This document shows positions 35,392 through 47,467 of a stretch of DNA of 64,000 nucleotides, piece after piece; position 1 is the first letter of the stretch, and every line of letters begins with the position of its first letter. Source of the stretch: Sarcomyxa edulis (lineage: Eukaryota > Basidiomycota > Agaricomycetes > Agaricales > Mycenaceae). Location of the stretch: positions 2,294,001-2,358,000 of the forward strand of contig QUOL01000005.1 in NCBI GenBank assembly GCA_009761415.1. The letters run 5' to 3'. The notes under the pieces are model-generated. The model had not been told where the DNA came from. It was given only the letters and a program-made list of their open reading frames with translations, and ran no database searches. A program made the position numbers and the translations under genes.

Positions 35392-36620
35392 CTACTTGCT
35401 GTACGAATACGCTCCTCCTTTTTCGATGCCCTGCATATGCGGAGCGTCAGAGTGCATACAAGGACAACGAGGGCTGGGCCTACTACTCACGCGTTTATAA
35501 GCCGGTCTACACGCCATAAAAACCTCAGTAACCTGCACATTACCCTGAAATAGACAGCACCAGCACTCACCGCGCCTGCATCCTCCTAACATACGCAATC
35601 GACTTCGGACCGAGCAACGCTGGGTTTTGTGAGAGTATGGCTTCGAGGGGGAAGAGCATCATGTAGTCTGAGGATGTGAGGTGGGTGGTGGAGGTGAAGA
35701 AGTCGGAGGTGAGTTTTGAGAGGTGGGATTCGATCTAAAGGATCCAAGCATGGGTTTCAGCGTGATGACGACTTTTAGGAAAGGGGGAAGGAGAGATCAA
35801 GGGAAGAATGGGGGAAGAAGGGAAGATACCCACAAACTCCAAATTCCTCGTAACAGCAGGCTGCACTAGCTGCCTATCCAGCTGTCCGAATATGAGGTTT
35901 ACGAGGGGACGGATGAGGAAAGGCGAACGTTGGGGTATGATGGTGAATATGATTTTTTGGACTAGGATTGGCATTAGGGAGCCTTCGGCGTAGTGTGTGA
36001 CTGGAGCAACATCGAATACTCAAATTAGGATGGCGTTGGAGAGAGGAGAGAGGAGAGGGAGGAGGGCAGAGGGAAGAGGATGGCAGGACGCACAATATAA
36101 ATTATCCAAATACGCAGCCCCATCAGAAGGCTGTAATCGCTCGTCCGCTTTCGCGTATTTCCGGATGATGTACTCTATCATTCATTACATCGCGGCACAT
36201 GTCACTCGTTTTCGTTTGTGTACACAAAGCCAAGCTTGAGGAGGGACATAACTCACCAACAATAGCCCCACTCTCCGCCAACACCACCTCCCCATCACCA
36301 TCAGTGATAGTGATAACAGGCGACTTCCCCAGGGGGTGGATTTGGAGGAGTTCGTTTGGTGCGCGCTGGTCGGGCGTACGCGTGTATTTTTTGATGGTGT
36401 AGGGGAGTTGGAGTTCTTCCTGGGGGGACGTTGGGGGTGGTTATGTGTGGGTTGGTGTTAGTGTATGTGGTAGTGGAGTTCGTGAGGGAGGCAAGGCAAG
36501 GTGAGTGGGTGGGGTGATGAGGGGGGTACTTACGAGGAGCCAGAGGATACGTTGGGATCGGGAGTCGTTTAGGTGGTGGACTACTAGGGATGGCGGGGAG
36601 GTGGGTTCTGGGTCGGACAT
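35392..36620 (-). CDS. Glutathione S-transferase
   Basis: Cytosolic glutathione S-transferase of the fungal Gtt1/Ure2-like type. Exon 1 (36620..36534) gives MSDPEPTSPPSLVVHHLNDS then RSQRILWLL, the thioredoxin-fold start. The second exon continues EELQLPYTIKKY, ending in HPLGKSPVITITDGDGEVV and LAESGAIVEYII, where the cis-Pro motif (KSPV) and the ESGAI glutathione-binding motif are clear. The C-terminal helical domain includes THYAEGSLMPILVQ, a hallmark of this group. Small 3' exons read PAYKR and then IEKGGAYSYSK with the stop at 35392. Five to six introns. Likely detoxification or oxidative-stress role. Confidence 0.85.
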
Positions 36621-38130
36621 GGTAAATACAAGCTGAGGTATGGAGTGGAGTGGTGTGGTGTTGAGTGGTTGAGTGGGCGAGGTGGGTGTAGGGTGTAGGG
36701 AAGGCCTGGCGTGGCGGGTTTCTGGGAAAGCACTATATAAGGTTCTGAGCGTGACTTTACTTTCAACTTGAACGACCGGGTAAGGGTGTTGCCGGCCCGG
36801 TTCCCATACGCGTTCTGCATTCTTTCCACCACATCGATGCATCTACCACCTCTCTCTCACGATCCTAACAAGTTTTCGAGAAGAACGACGTCACATGCGC
36901 AATTGACTGTGTAAAACGCGGAGACGGGAGTTCTTGACATCGATATCGATGTGATGTCGCGCTGTCAATTGATTTTCGTTACAGCGTTGATCGATGAAGA
37001 TCATCCAAGAACATCATGGACTTCGTGGTGATGCGACACTGCTTCAGGCAGCGACATCATATGGGGGATTCTTGACTGAACTATCCTTGGACATAGAGGT
37101 GAGCGCCTAGTTTAGAGAGGTTCTCTTCGCTCACTATACCTCGAAGATCTATAGCAGGCTTTCCGGGGCCTGCGAGATCAAATTCTCTGGCCATCGTGGA
37201 CGATATCGATATCGTGGCTAATCGCCTCGAAACATCGACATGTATCTACGATGACTGGTATCAATCCTGACAAGTTCCCATCGACTGACTGGACGTTTGG
37301 TTTTGATGCAGCAATCTCAGTCGATTGTCTCACACGAGTTTTCGACGCCATGACTATCTGCTAGGCTTCAGGTTCAACAGTGGACGGTTGTCGACGAGCC
37401 TTCCGTTCATCGTACCACGCATTGGTACTACCCCACTCCGACGTCTCTTTTGGAGGATGAGCATCTGCGTCGTTTGATATCTCTATCGAAGATGTCGCGT
37501 CTTTGAGATGGTATAGATCGGTGCCTCCATATAGCCACCCCAGGGTGATCGAGATTCCATCGGTGCTGGAACGCTGAGGATGGTGTACCTTATGCCGAGG
37601 TAGTCTCTAGCTCAATGGCTACTACATCGACTAAGCACCATTACTACATCCTTTCCGTCCGCTCTATGGATGCTTGTACATGGCCCTGATGGGCCGTGTC
37701 TTTGGTGTCTCTGCTTGGGGCGTTCAAGCTCTAGATCAAGGGGGACATTTCCAAATACTGGCTATTGGGATGCGACGAAGGTGATTGGCGTAGATCGTGC
37801 AGCGTGCATCCATCATCGTATGCGGTGACCTGCGACTCTAGAACATTTTCTATTTGCCCGTGCCATGCCAGTTGGTCTGGGGCGCACGAGTTGGACTAAG
37901 TACTATCCGTCGATGATCAGTTATGGGCTCTTGTTTTGGGGCAGGAGCTCGACTTCGTGCATGGATGATATATATCCGATGGGATCTTACTTCTTCGTCC
38001 TGTTTTATCTGGGGTAAAGCAGAAATACGCTCTCTCTCTCCTGGCGATGTGACATGGTGGCCTAGTGTCGTCGCAATCTATCCTCTGACGTCGACTCGCG
38101 AAGTTCGCATCGTCAGATGTTCTTGCCTCT
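36621..38130. other. Intergenic with possible decayed coding remnants
   Basis: About 1.5 kb. Short plus-strand stretches have a coding feel but many stops, for example KHRHVSTMTGINPDKFPSTD near 37233 and VQQWTVVDEPSVHRTTHWYY near 37375, which then run into stops. I do not recognise the family. They may be remains of an old gene, and they lie just left of the degenerate exon block. Confidence 0.35.
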
Positions 38131-38189
38131 TTCACTAGGTGACAACGTAACAAAATCGAGATGGAGTTTGGATGGGTTCGATATTCGGT

Positions 38190-38910
38190 TGTCACGGGCC
38201 ACGGGCGTGTCTGTCATTCCGAGGACGAGTAGCTCATTGTTCTCCCCGTGATACAGGGACTACACTCTTTCGATAAAGCACGGCATGTGCCTGTTTTTGT
38301 CTCCACCTCCCTGTACTCCTGACGCCGGCATACCCATGAAGCAGATCCAAATCTGCCTCAATGAAGGTCCCTGTTTGTCCATTGGATGAGCCGGGGCTGC
38401 TCATATGATGTAGGTTTCTTTCTGTCTTGTGGGTGATGTGCCACTTGACGAGTCAATGGCTCTTGGGGTCGGGAACTTCGCGACGAGGGCAGTTCTGGGT
38501 ACCGCAGATCACTTGCTATGGAAAACTCCCGCCAGTCTTTGCAGGCGGGCACTCTGTATGGTACAGGAGCACGGCTCTCTTCAACATGTTCGAGGGGGCA
38601 TGTACTATTTTGATTCCCTCCCGGAACGTCTGATCCCTTTTTGGTGCTCACGGGCGTGTCTGTCATTCCGAGGATCGAGGATCGAGGAGCTCATTGTTCT
38701 TTCGATACTGCACGACATGTGCCTGTTTCCGTCTCCACCTCCCCGTACTCCAAGGGCCTGCATACCCATGAAGCAGATCCAAATCTACTTCAGTGAAGGT
38801 CCCTGTTTGTCCACTGGACGAGCCGGGGCTGCTCGTATGATTGTGATCTAGATTGTTTGCTTTGTGGGTACTATGTGACTTGACAAGTCGATCTGGAGTG
38901 CTTTTCATCC
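38190..38910 (-). pseudogene. Diverged copies of the 3' exons of the coiled-coil gene
   Basis: Decayed copies of the last two exons of the gene at 51950-53450. Read on the minus strand: a SSGQTGTFTEVDLDLLHGY copy near 38860-38750, a VPYRVPACKDWREFSIAS copy near 38580-38510, and another SSGQTGTF-like piece near 38390-38330. Substitutions and stops break the frames. The pieces keep exon size and order in part, so they arose by genomic duplication and not from mRNA. Confidence 0.6.
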
Positions 38911-39580
38911 CCGGCTTGCTTGACTCCTTGACATTTTCAAGTTGTTATTTCTCGCACACGCATCAGAACCGTTTTCTACACTCGTTAATCCCTCAGACGC
39001 GTCGGCTTCTTTTTTTTATATCCGACTCTTGTTGACTGGGCTCTCGTACATATTGCCTGCTTCCTGACGACCGAAGTTTCAACTCCAATTTCTAGTGCAA
39101 TTTGGGCTTCGTCGAATCTACCGATCTACAATGACCACTCCTGTATAACCATCCTGAGCATAGGGATGATACCGATGTGACCTCTTATCTCCCTGCTGCT
39201 TCCACCTCTCTGTACTTCTGGGGCTTGAATACCCATGAAGCAAATTAAAATCTGCCTCAATGAATGTCCCTGTTTGTCCGCTGGACGAGCTGGTACTGCT
39301 CATATGATGGATATTGATTTGCTAGTGGGTATTAGCCACGGAATACTATCAAGAGAGGGTTTTTAGCTGTATCAAGCTTCACGCTGCTTCACGAAGGACT
39401 TACTGATATGTGCCTCGACAAGTCCAAGGCGCTTGGAGTTGGGGAACTCCCCGACGAGGGCGCCTCTGAATAGTGCGGAGCGCCTGCTATGGAAAAGTCT
39501 CGCCAGTCGTTGCAGGCGGGCACTCCGTACGGTAGAGGAACACGGCTCTCCTCAACATGTACGAGGGAACGTGGGACTCC
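38885..39580 (-). pseudogene. Inverted pseudogene copy of the coiled-coil gene 3' half
   Basis: Near-identical over about 460 bp (39115-39566) to 53003-53465 in opposite orientation, including the intron between exons 4 and 5 (GTAAGTCCTTCG..TTGATAG). Exon 4 reads VPLPYGVPACNDWRDFSIAG. The exon 5 copy has a TAG at 39322-39324 where the intact gene has AAA within THKQINIHH, so it would be truncated. The 5' exons are absent. The similarity continues more weakly to about 38885, matching the sequence downstream of the parent gene. Confidence 0.75.
39115..39566 (-). repeat. Left arm of a large inverted repeat
   Basis: Inverted partner of 53003-53465. The arms are about 13.4 kb apart. They carry exon and intron sequence, not transposon ends. 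Confidence 0.75.
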
Positions 39581-39730
39581 CGAAGACGGGAAATCATTCG
39601 GGTGTGGATTGACTCATGTTGTATGGATCTGATCAACCGCAAGCGCACTGCCACGGCACCGCTAAGGCACCGTTCAAAACCCACTGAGTTTGTGATTCAT
39701 TCTGACTCGGATTGTATAGCGCGATGGAGC

Positions 39731-39738
39731 TATATAAG
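39731..39738 (+). promoter_or_regulatory. TATA box of broken gene
   Basis: TATATAAG lies 63 bp upstream of the ATG at 39794 and is followed by an A/C-rich leader (CAACCACCAACAATAACTGC), a convincing core promoter. Confidence 0.5.
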
Positions 39739-39793
39739 ATACAGATATCGTGTCTCGATATCTCTATCAACCACCAACAATAACTGCAACAAG

Positions 39794-40584
39794 ATGACTA
39801 GATCTATTCAATCCTCGTATTCTCCCAAAGCATTGAACAAGGTATGCAATGATATACTATCCCGAAAAGATCGGAAAGTAGTACTTACGCTTCAGGACAT
39901 TATCGCAAAATAGAAAGACGGAGCTTTGAAGCTATTCAAAGCCACCGCGAAACAGGCAGGGCTCGCATCACCATCGCGTGTCGCCTCGGAATGGGAAACC
40001 AAATTATGGGCTAGTAAGAAGGTCAGGATATACGCATGACATGACCTTTCAAGAGCTCCTTGTTGATTTCATGTCCATCTACTTACCAGGTCCCAAAGCC
40101 GACGGGCATTATACGTCGAAATCCGGGGCGTATGGATGGCGCCCGGTGGAATGGGAGCTCGTTCATATGTGCTGCGAATGTTGACGAGGATGCTTCGTTC
40201 GTATCCTCTCGACCGCATGTCTATGAGGATGAGGTTGAGGCAGAAGAAGACTATGGCACTACTGAACCACGACGAGAAATTCGTATTTCGATCTCACTCT
40301 TTGATATAGCGCGACCAGCTAAACTCAAAGGTAAATATGATCGAAAACTCAACCATATTGTCGCTAATATCGATGTCCCAGGTGTGGCGAAAGAATTTGA
40401 AGTTGTCGACCGAGTACGACGCGTCATTGCCCTCGATGATGTCGAGCAAGCCACTGAATGGTGGGAAGATGAGGACTTTGAGGATGACGCGGAGCAGTGG
40501 GAGGAGATATTCGGAGAGAATGAATCACATCGAGATGAGCGCAAGCTCTATTCTACTGCACTCACACTGGGTTGTGAACGGTGA
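39794..40584 (+). pseudogene. Probable broken gene of unknown function
   Basis: Begins at an ATG with a good TATA box and leader (MTRSIQSSYSPKALNKVCND) and reads to IIAK, where a TAG interrupts. The same frame then continues sensibly (KDGALKLFKATAKQAGLASP, SRVASEWETKLWASKK). Coding then appears in a second frame from about 40020 (MTFQELLVDFMSIYLPGPKA) and in a third from about 40150 (SFICAANVDEDASFVSSRPH), ending with an acidic tail (WWEDEDFEDDAEQWEEIFGE) and a TGA at 40584. Two introns could explain the frame changes, but not the TAG. I found no good splice sites, so a damaged gene is more likely. No known domain. Confidence 0.42.
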
Positions 40585-40986
40585 CCAAATGTCATGATTA
40601 TCATGAATATATCTCACCATATTTCATCTTTTGTTTTCCTATGTCTGCGGTCTGATACAAAATCTCTGAGGTAATAAGATGGACCTCTTTATCGAAGAGC
40701 TTCGATATAGGAATCGTTCGTTACCTAGTGAAAGCCGGTCAAAAACTGTCATACCGCTATCGACCCAACACTGTGTTAGACGAAATGACCTTAGGTAGAA
40801 CGTACTTACTTACATAATCAGTACTTTACACTCGCGTCCCCTCCTGTGCATGTCTTCATCGACTCACAGCGACGACGCAGTGTCTTCTTGAGCATCGTTA
40901 GCTCCTCTCTTCACACACTGATTATATCTGATGTTCTATTCTGTTTTATGCTCCGAGTGATATCTACATGGGAATATAGAGGAGAC
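40585..40986. other. Spacer
   Basis: About 400 bp between the broken gene and the 3' end of acetyl-CoA synthetase. No gene seen. Confidence 0.4.
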
Positions 40987-43792
40987 CTAACCGCTCTGTG
41001 CAACTTTCTTCTTGATGACATCGACAACTCCTGGATCGGCAACTGTGCTGAGATCACCGAGCTGGTCACCCTCACCCGCAACAATCTTACGCATGATACG
41101 ACGCATGATCTGGATTCCGTTGATGAGCTATAAGCGTGACGGATAAGCAGTGATCAAGACGCACCTTTCCAGATCTCGTCTTCGGCAAGTCACTGACGAC
41201 AAAGATTTTCTTTGGGGCAGCAAAAGGACCAATCACTTTACGGACTTGAATTACGAGCTCTTTGACAAGAGCAGTCTCGTCATTAGGATCGTAAGCGAAT
41301 TCTCTGAGGACGAGATGATCAATGTCGGAACGAACAAAGGTTCAAAGTGGCTTACGGTTTCAAGGTGACAAAGGCGTAAACTGCTTGTCCAGTCAACTCA
41401 TCCGCAGTACCAATGACTGGAAGTAACAAGCAATATTAGTATGACATCTCCCATAATCGTAGTGAATATCTCACCAGCAGTCTCCGCTACGCCTTTATGC
41501 ATGATAAGAGCAGATTCAATTTCAGCTGTTGATAGACGATGCCCAGAGACGTTGATGACATCTATGTGGAGAGATTCATGAGCGAAGAGGAACAAGAGGC
41601 CTTTGGATGATCAGACATACCATCAACGCGACCTTTGATCCAGATATACCCATGCTCGTCTCGAGCAGCACCGTCCCCAGTATAGAACAGACCAGGATAT
41701 GGCTATAATGAATTGGCAACGTCGGGTCACCTAATTGCTCATTGCCGCGTGACAGATAAACGTCCTCACCTTCATGTAGGTCTCTAAATATCGTTTGTGG
41801 TCTTGATAGATAGTCCTGGCAATTGATGGCCAAGGGTTTTTCAACGCTAGCACGCCCTCAACATTGTTACCAACCAGTTCCTGTTTGCGAGAGAAAATTG
41901 TCAGCTATCACGGCGACATGTACCGACATAGAAACGCACGACTCCAGTGACTGCATCCAGGATTGCAGGTTCAATACCGAAGAAAGGAACAGTCGCCGCT
42001 CCCGGTTTGGTCTCGATCGCGCCGGGGAAAGGAGTGACAACAATCGAGCCAGTTTCTGTTTGCCTAACATATCATCATCAAGAACCATAGATAAGATTAG
42101 AAACAGGCTTAGGGAACAAGAAAGAGACTCCCACATACCAGAACGTATCGACAATAGCGCACTGCATTTTACCCACATGCTCGTTATACCAATTCCACGC
42201 TTCGGGATTGATCGGCTCTCCGACGCTCCCAAGCACTCTGAGACTGCTGAGGTCGTGATTCTCCACATGGTGCGAGCCCAGGCGTCGGAGAAGACGAATG
42301 GCTGTGGGCGCACTATAAAATTGCGTGATTTTGTGCTTTTCGACAGTTTGCCAATATCGCGAGGGTGTCGGGTATACTGGGGTGGATTCGAAAACGGTCG
42401 TTGCAACGCCATTAGCTAGAGGGCCATATACGATGTAACTGTATCGAGAAGCTCATGGGCGAGAGGAAGAGTGTACGAGTGACAGGACGTACGTGTGACC
42501 AGTAATCCAACCAACATCGGCCATGCAAGCGAATTTGTCGTCTGAAAATTTGTGGAATGACTCTGGTGAGATAGGGGTTTCGCTGCTCTATGCGATATAT
42601 CGTACCAGGATGGACGTCGAAAACATATTTGACAGTCAGAGCTGCACAGAGCAGATATCCTCCAGTTGTGTGGACCACTCCCTAGAATGAGGATCGGTAA
42701 ACGCGCACGATTGGCGACGCGATCTGACAGGCACGCACTTTAGGTTTTCCGGTCGATCCAGACGTCTGAAACTCGATCAGTTCATGTGTGACAAATAAAA
42801 CATCCCCAAAGAAAAAACTCACGTAGAGAATGAAAAGTGGATCCTCAGACGCCATAACCTCAGGCGGGCAATAATTGGATACCTTCTCAGACTCTTCATG
42901 CCACCATTTATCTCGTCCTTGAGTCCACGCGACAGGGTTTCCAGTCCGTTTCAATACCAGGACGTGTTCTACCAGAGGACATTCTTTGAGAGCGGCATCG
43001 ACTATGGCCTTTGTGGCGATCGTTTTTCCTCCGCGTTTGCCTTCGTCCGAGGTGATGAGGACGCGAGATTGACAGTCTTGTACTCGATCGCGAAGGGATT
43101 CAGCGCTGAAGCCGGCGAATACAACAGAGTGAATGGCTCCAATGCGGGCGCAGGCCAAGAAAGCAGCGACAGCTGTGAAGCTCCAATGAGCGCCGTTAAC
43201 AGGATAAAATGGTGCGCGACAGACCTTGCCAAGTCATAGGGAGGTATACCGAGACGGTATCACCTTTCTTGATACCGAATTCCTTGAGAACATTGGCCAC
43301 CCTCGACACTTCGCGTAGAAGCTCGGAATAGGAGATCTCACATCCCTCGCCAGGCTCGTCTGCTTCGTAGATGATTGCCGTCTAGATAGGATATAGTTAG
43401 TCTATGATACAGTCATTAGGCGTTTAGCTCACTTTGTTGGGGTGTTTAAAAGCCCATCGATCAACGCAATTGTAGCTCGCGTTCAGACCACCCTATGAGT
43501 CATATATAAGTCCGAAATCATCGAGCGTAGGCATAATCGGACATACCTCAGGGAACCATACGATGTCTCCTGTCTCAAAACCACCGGCACGGACTGTATG
43601 GAAGGGGCGATCCCAATGGAGAGTTTCGCGAGCCGCTTTGGCCCACCATCGATCAGATTCGTGGCCTACTGTCTCGGCATGAGCTTGACGGTAAGCAGCG
43701 ATATGAGGTCCTACGTGTGGTTTCCTATGGCCATTAGCCACACGATGGGCGACGGGATGGATTGGGATGGTAGGAGGAGGAGACTCTGCCAT
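40987..43792 (-). CDS. Acetyl-CoA synthetase
   Basis: AMP-forming acetyl-CoA synthetase (acetate + ATP + CoA to acetyl-CoA), cytosolic/nuclear. Start at 43792: [13 protein letters not shown]. Motifs in order: [48 protein letters not shown] joined across an intron to [20 protein letters not shown]; the ATP-binding loop [65 protein letters not shown]; and the catalytic-Lys region PKTRSGK joined to [20 protein letters not shown]. Roughly ten introns, with the stop at 40987-40989 after KKKVAQSG. All key motifs are intact. Standard single-copy gene for acetate use (facA/ACS type). Confidence 0.93.
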
Positions 43793-43870
43793 TGTTATGC
43801 TATCGATGGGAAAAGAGGGATCAAATGTAAGACGACTTCGCAGTTGAAACGATAGGTGATTTATGCTAAA

Positions 43871-43879
43871 CTTATATAG
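43871..43879 (-). promoter_or_regulatory. TATA box of acetyl-CoA synthetase
   Basis: On the minus strand CTATATAAG lies about 80 bp upstream of the start codon at 43792. A consensus TATA element. Confidence 0.55.
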
Positions 43880-46800
43880 CTACCCCATGGGGAGGAAGGT
43901 CAAATGCAATTCACACGTGGTCCTATTTGGATTAGCGTGTATCCTATTGCACAATAGAATTCTTACGATATACGTACCTTATTGGATAGGAGGACATAGG
44001 GGAGCGCTTAGCCACCCTTAGACCAAGGTCAAGTGTCGGGCGGAACGGAGGCGAAAGGGCCTCCGAGTTAAAGCAGCGCAATAACACTCGACGTTCTCTA
44101 TGCTTCAGAGTTATTCCTCTCGGCAGACCTACCAATCAGAGCGATAAAATTTTGAAAGAAACCAAGTGGAACGAAAGAGGACTTGAAGCGATCGGTAACC
44201 GAAGTCGTGCTTCTTTTCGAAGTGAGAGAAGCTTGCAGGCTTGCTCGCAGAGATGACCACGCAGCCAGTAGGAATTCACGGATACTGTGTACATGAATGT
44301 AGCTATAACTATGTATGTACAGACGCGGACGGTAGGAGAACAAGACCGTCACCCTCGGAGCGCGTCAAAAGGTGGGTCAAATGTCAGCCATGGAGGATGA
44401 TATCAAGAGAAGCAAAGCTCGGAAATAGACATATGTACCGTGGTGCACAGCCAAAACAGAAGAGTCGTTCCAAGTCTGCGGTTTGTGCGTCTTGAAGACC
44501 GACCGGGACCGGAAGTAAAAGTGAGACAACCATCATTTCATATCCTGCAAGTTCCGCGAACGAAATGGTACAGAATGGAGAGCGACAGCGGGCTGTGGAA
44601 CACCAGGTCCGACATGAGTGGATAAGTAGAGGGTAGTGTGATGAATAATCATCAAAGTGCAATCGTATGATATAATTCGCATCAGAGGCGGGATAGAGGA
44701 CCTGAGTCCTGATCATGATGCCAAGTCACGATACGCAAATGCTCAGATATAGACATCATCAACCATCACCAACTGTGATTCACTGATTGTGTTATCTTGA
44801 TGGCTATATCTCTGCGGGGCCCCGTGGGGTAGCCTAGAGGCACTGCATTGTCTCGGTCCACCTCGAACGTCAATGCTCCGATGAGCCGCAACAAAATCGA
44901 CAGGGTCCAAGATCTGTACCCCTCCAAAGAGATGTAGTGGCGGAGGTTATCCTGAAAAGTGGTCTCGTGCCATAAAGTTACTGATGAAAGAGAGAAAGAA
45001 CTGTCAATCCCAAAGTATAATCACAAATAAGGAGCAATAGCTCTCACCGCTGCAACTCACGACACTCAAGATATTCTTCATCAACTCCCAACGAACACGA
45101 TGTCTGGGAACTCACCCATGTACGCACGAACGCTATCTGAAAGATACGTACATACCTACATATATCTCCACCCAATCTCCCTCCAAAATGGACCGACACG
45201 AGCTCGTACCTCGCCGATATCAGATATAGAACTTAGTGTTCCGCTTTGGGTCGAACGATTAACGAGCAAACTCTGCGTTGGAGGAAGGAATCTTCGCGTA
45301 TATGAAGATTTGGCCAGAGGATGTCGACGCTACGTCAGTGCCTATCGAACGTCGACGCCAGACGTCCTGCCAGTGAGAGAGTTTTCGGCTTTCGGCCCGA
45401 TAGTGCGAGAAGCTGGTGAAAGACAGTGGTAAATTTCGGAGACTGTTCGGCATCGTGAGCGACAGGGAAAAGCAGGAGGAGAAAGACAGGAAACTGGTAC
45501 CCTGGTTCGCACGATAGCGCTAAAACAGAAATGGGACCGGAAAGCTGACGGTTTTCGTGACTGTGAAGTTCCGATGGTCTCGGCCGCATCCGGAATGAAA
45601 TGAAACGCCTTTTGTTCCGGGAATAGGTGCGCGTTGAATCCTTGATCTGGAAAATCGAGACAAGCGTTCACAAAACGATGTCTGACCTAGACATCCGCAG
45701 AGTTCGTTAAACAAACATGCCACTGCAGCAGAAGGGACATCAGCTCACCAGTGAGCCAGATTTGAGCCCTGCTCTCGTGAGGATGAAGGTGGAGACGGAG
45801 TAAGAGAAGTGTTGTCTACCTTGATACAAGCAGAGGTTGACGAGGCTGAGGAGACACTTTGTAGCGCTGTTGTGTAGAATGGTGAGGGACTAGATCAAAG
45901 ACACAACAAGCCATGATCAATCTCACTCCAACGGCTAAGAAGATGAAGGCATCAAGAACTCATCAAGAATTGGCGCCGCGAATCGCAGTTTCGCAGTGTG
46001 ACTCTCGGTGCACCCACAGTGCTATGTCGATCATGCGAAGGTGGTCCCTAGTATCCCTATGCTCGACAAGAAAAATTGGGAGGGCTATAGACATGGCTTC
46101 GCATGTATAGAGACTACAGTCGAGGAAAGGAAGGGAAAGGACCGAAAGGTAGTACATATCGACTTGAATCCAAGCCGGACATTGCCGCGGAAACACGTGA
46201 CCTCAATCCAATTACAATCTACTACAGACTACTTACTTACATCGCAACCTTGCATCCGCAGAAACTGTCCTCGAGATCCTGTCTAGTCACCAAGTGACTC
46301 CATCAAAAAAATGACACTCCGTAACTTCTTCAAGCTCTCCGATGGCAACAAAACAGATTTTGAACACGACACTAAGAACCTTTCGTTGGTACTAGGTCCT
46401 AAAAATTCACAGATCTTCAGCCCTTTCTGGGAACACACACTTCCATCTCATTCGGGTGCTCTTACGTTGGAAGATTGTGATGCATATGACAAATTGACGG
46501 TGGGGTGAAGGTTTTGTTGCGCTCAAATTTCATCATGTTATGCCCTATATCTGGTCTTGTCATCGAATTCTTCGCACTGTTAGGAGCAGGAGGTCTCAAT
46601 CTTCCTTCGATTCAAGCCGTATGAGCACGAGGGCAATCAGCGCCGTTTCCTCATTCCAAGCGACTCCCCAGACGAGACTTCTCGATGCGATATAATTCCC
46701 AGTTTCGTCGCGTACTCTCATCACTAGGATCATCATCACATGGGAGTGATACCTGGTTCCGCTTCTATATTCTGTGCGAAGTAGCTTTCTTCCTGGTATT

Positions 46801-47467
46801 ATTCGACTTACCAGACTCTCTAGAATGACGCTAAGTCATTCATCCGATTCTTGTATACTATATCCTCGGCATATTGGGTGTCATTCTCGAAGTGGAGGGT
46901 GTTTTTTCGTTGTCGCATGTTTCTATCAGGGAATTCTGCTGGACTTTCACCGGCAATGTCAGCGAGCACGGCATCCAGTACTGAACGTTTCGAAGTTCCC
47001 TCTTACGAAGTCTATCCTCGCGTCGGAACGTGAAGAGCGCGTCGAATTCCTCTCCTTCTCTCGCCTTCCCCCGGACCGGATGCTTCCCCACCCAGCATCA
47101 TCCTTACCCAAAAATTCCGAACGGAAAGGCTTATATGGAGGCTTGGAAAGACGCCGGTCTGTGAGTCCCGCTGGAAAGCTTACTGTAATCAGGTCGAAGC
47201 TGTATGGTTCCTAGGCGTTGGGCTAGCTCTATCGGTTCTTTCGCCCCGCCTCAAATTATCTACCACACGGCCGCTTCTGCAGCACATCATTCAGACTCTC
47301 CAGTTGACGATCAGCTGACCATACCATATGATAATGATACAACGGGCCGTACGTCCACTTTCGAAGTTGCAACGCGGGCCTCTCGGAATTTTAGGTCCCA
47401 AATGACGCGCATGGAGGAATATATAATAAATGGTGGGTTTCCGATTTCGAAAGACGACTTCCTCGTA
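43880..47467. other. Gene-poor region, no supported gene
   Basis: About 3.6 kb. Many short frames on both strands without domains, consistent starts or splice patterns. The plus frame at 46311 (MTLRNFFKLSDGNKTDFEHD) starts at a real ATG but is only 65 residues, with no family I know. Possibly decayed repeats; I see no clear LTR or terminal repeat. Confidence 0.4.
47420..47428 (+). promoter_or_regulatory. TATA box of GH127 gene
   Basis: TATATAATA lies 40 bp upstream of the start codon at 47468. Confidence 0.45.
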
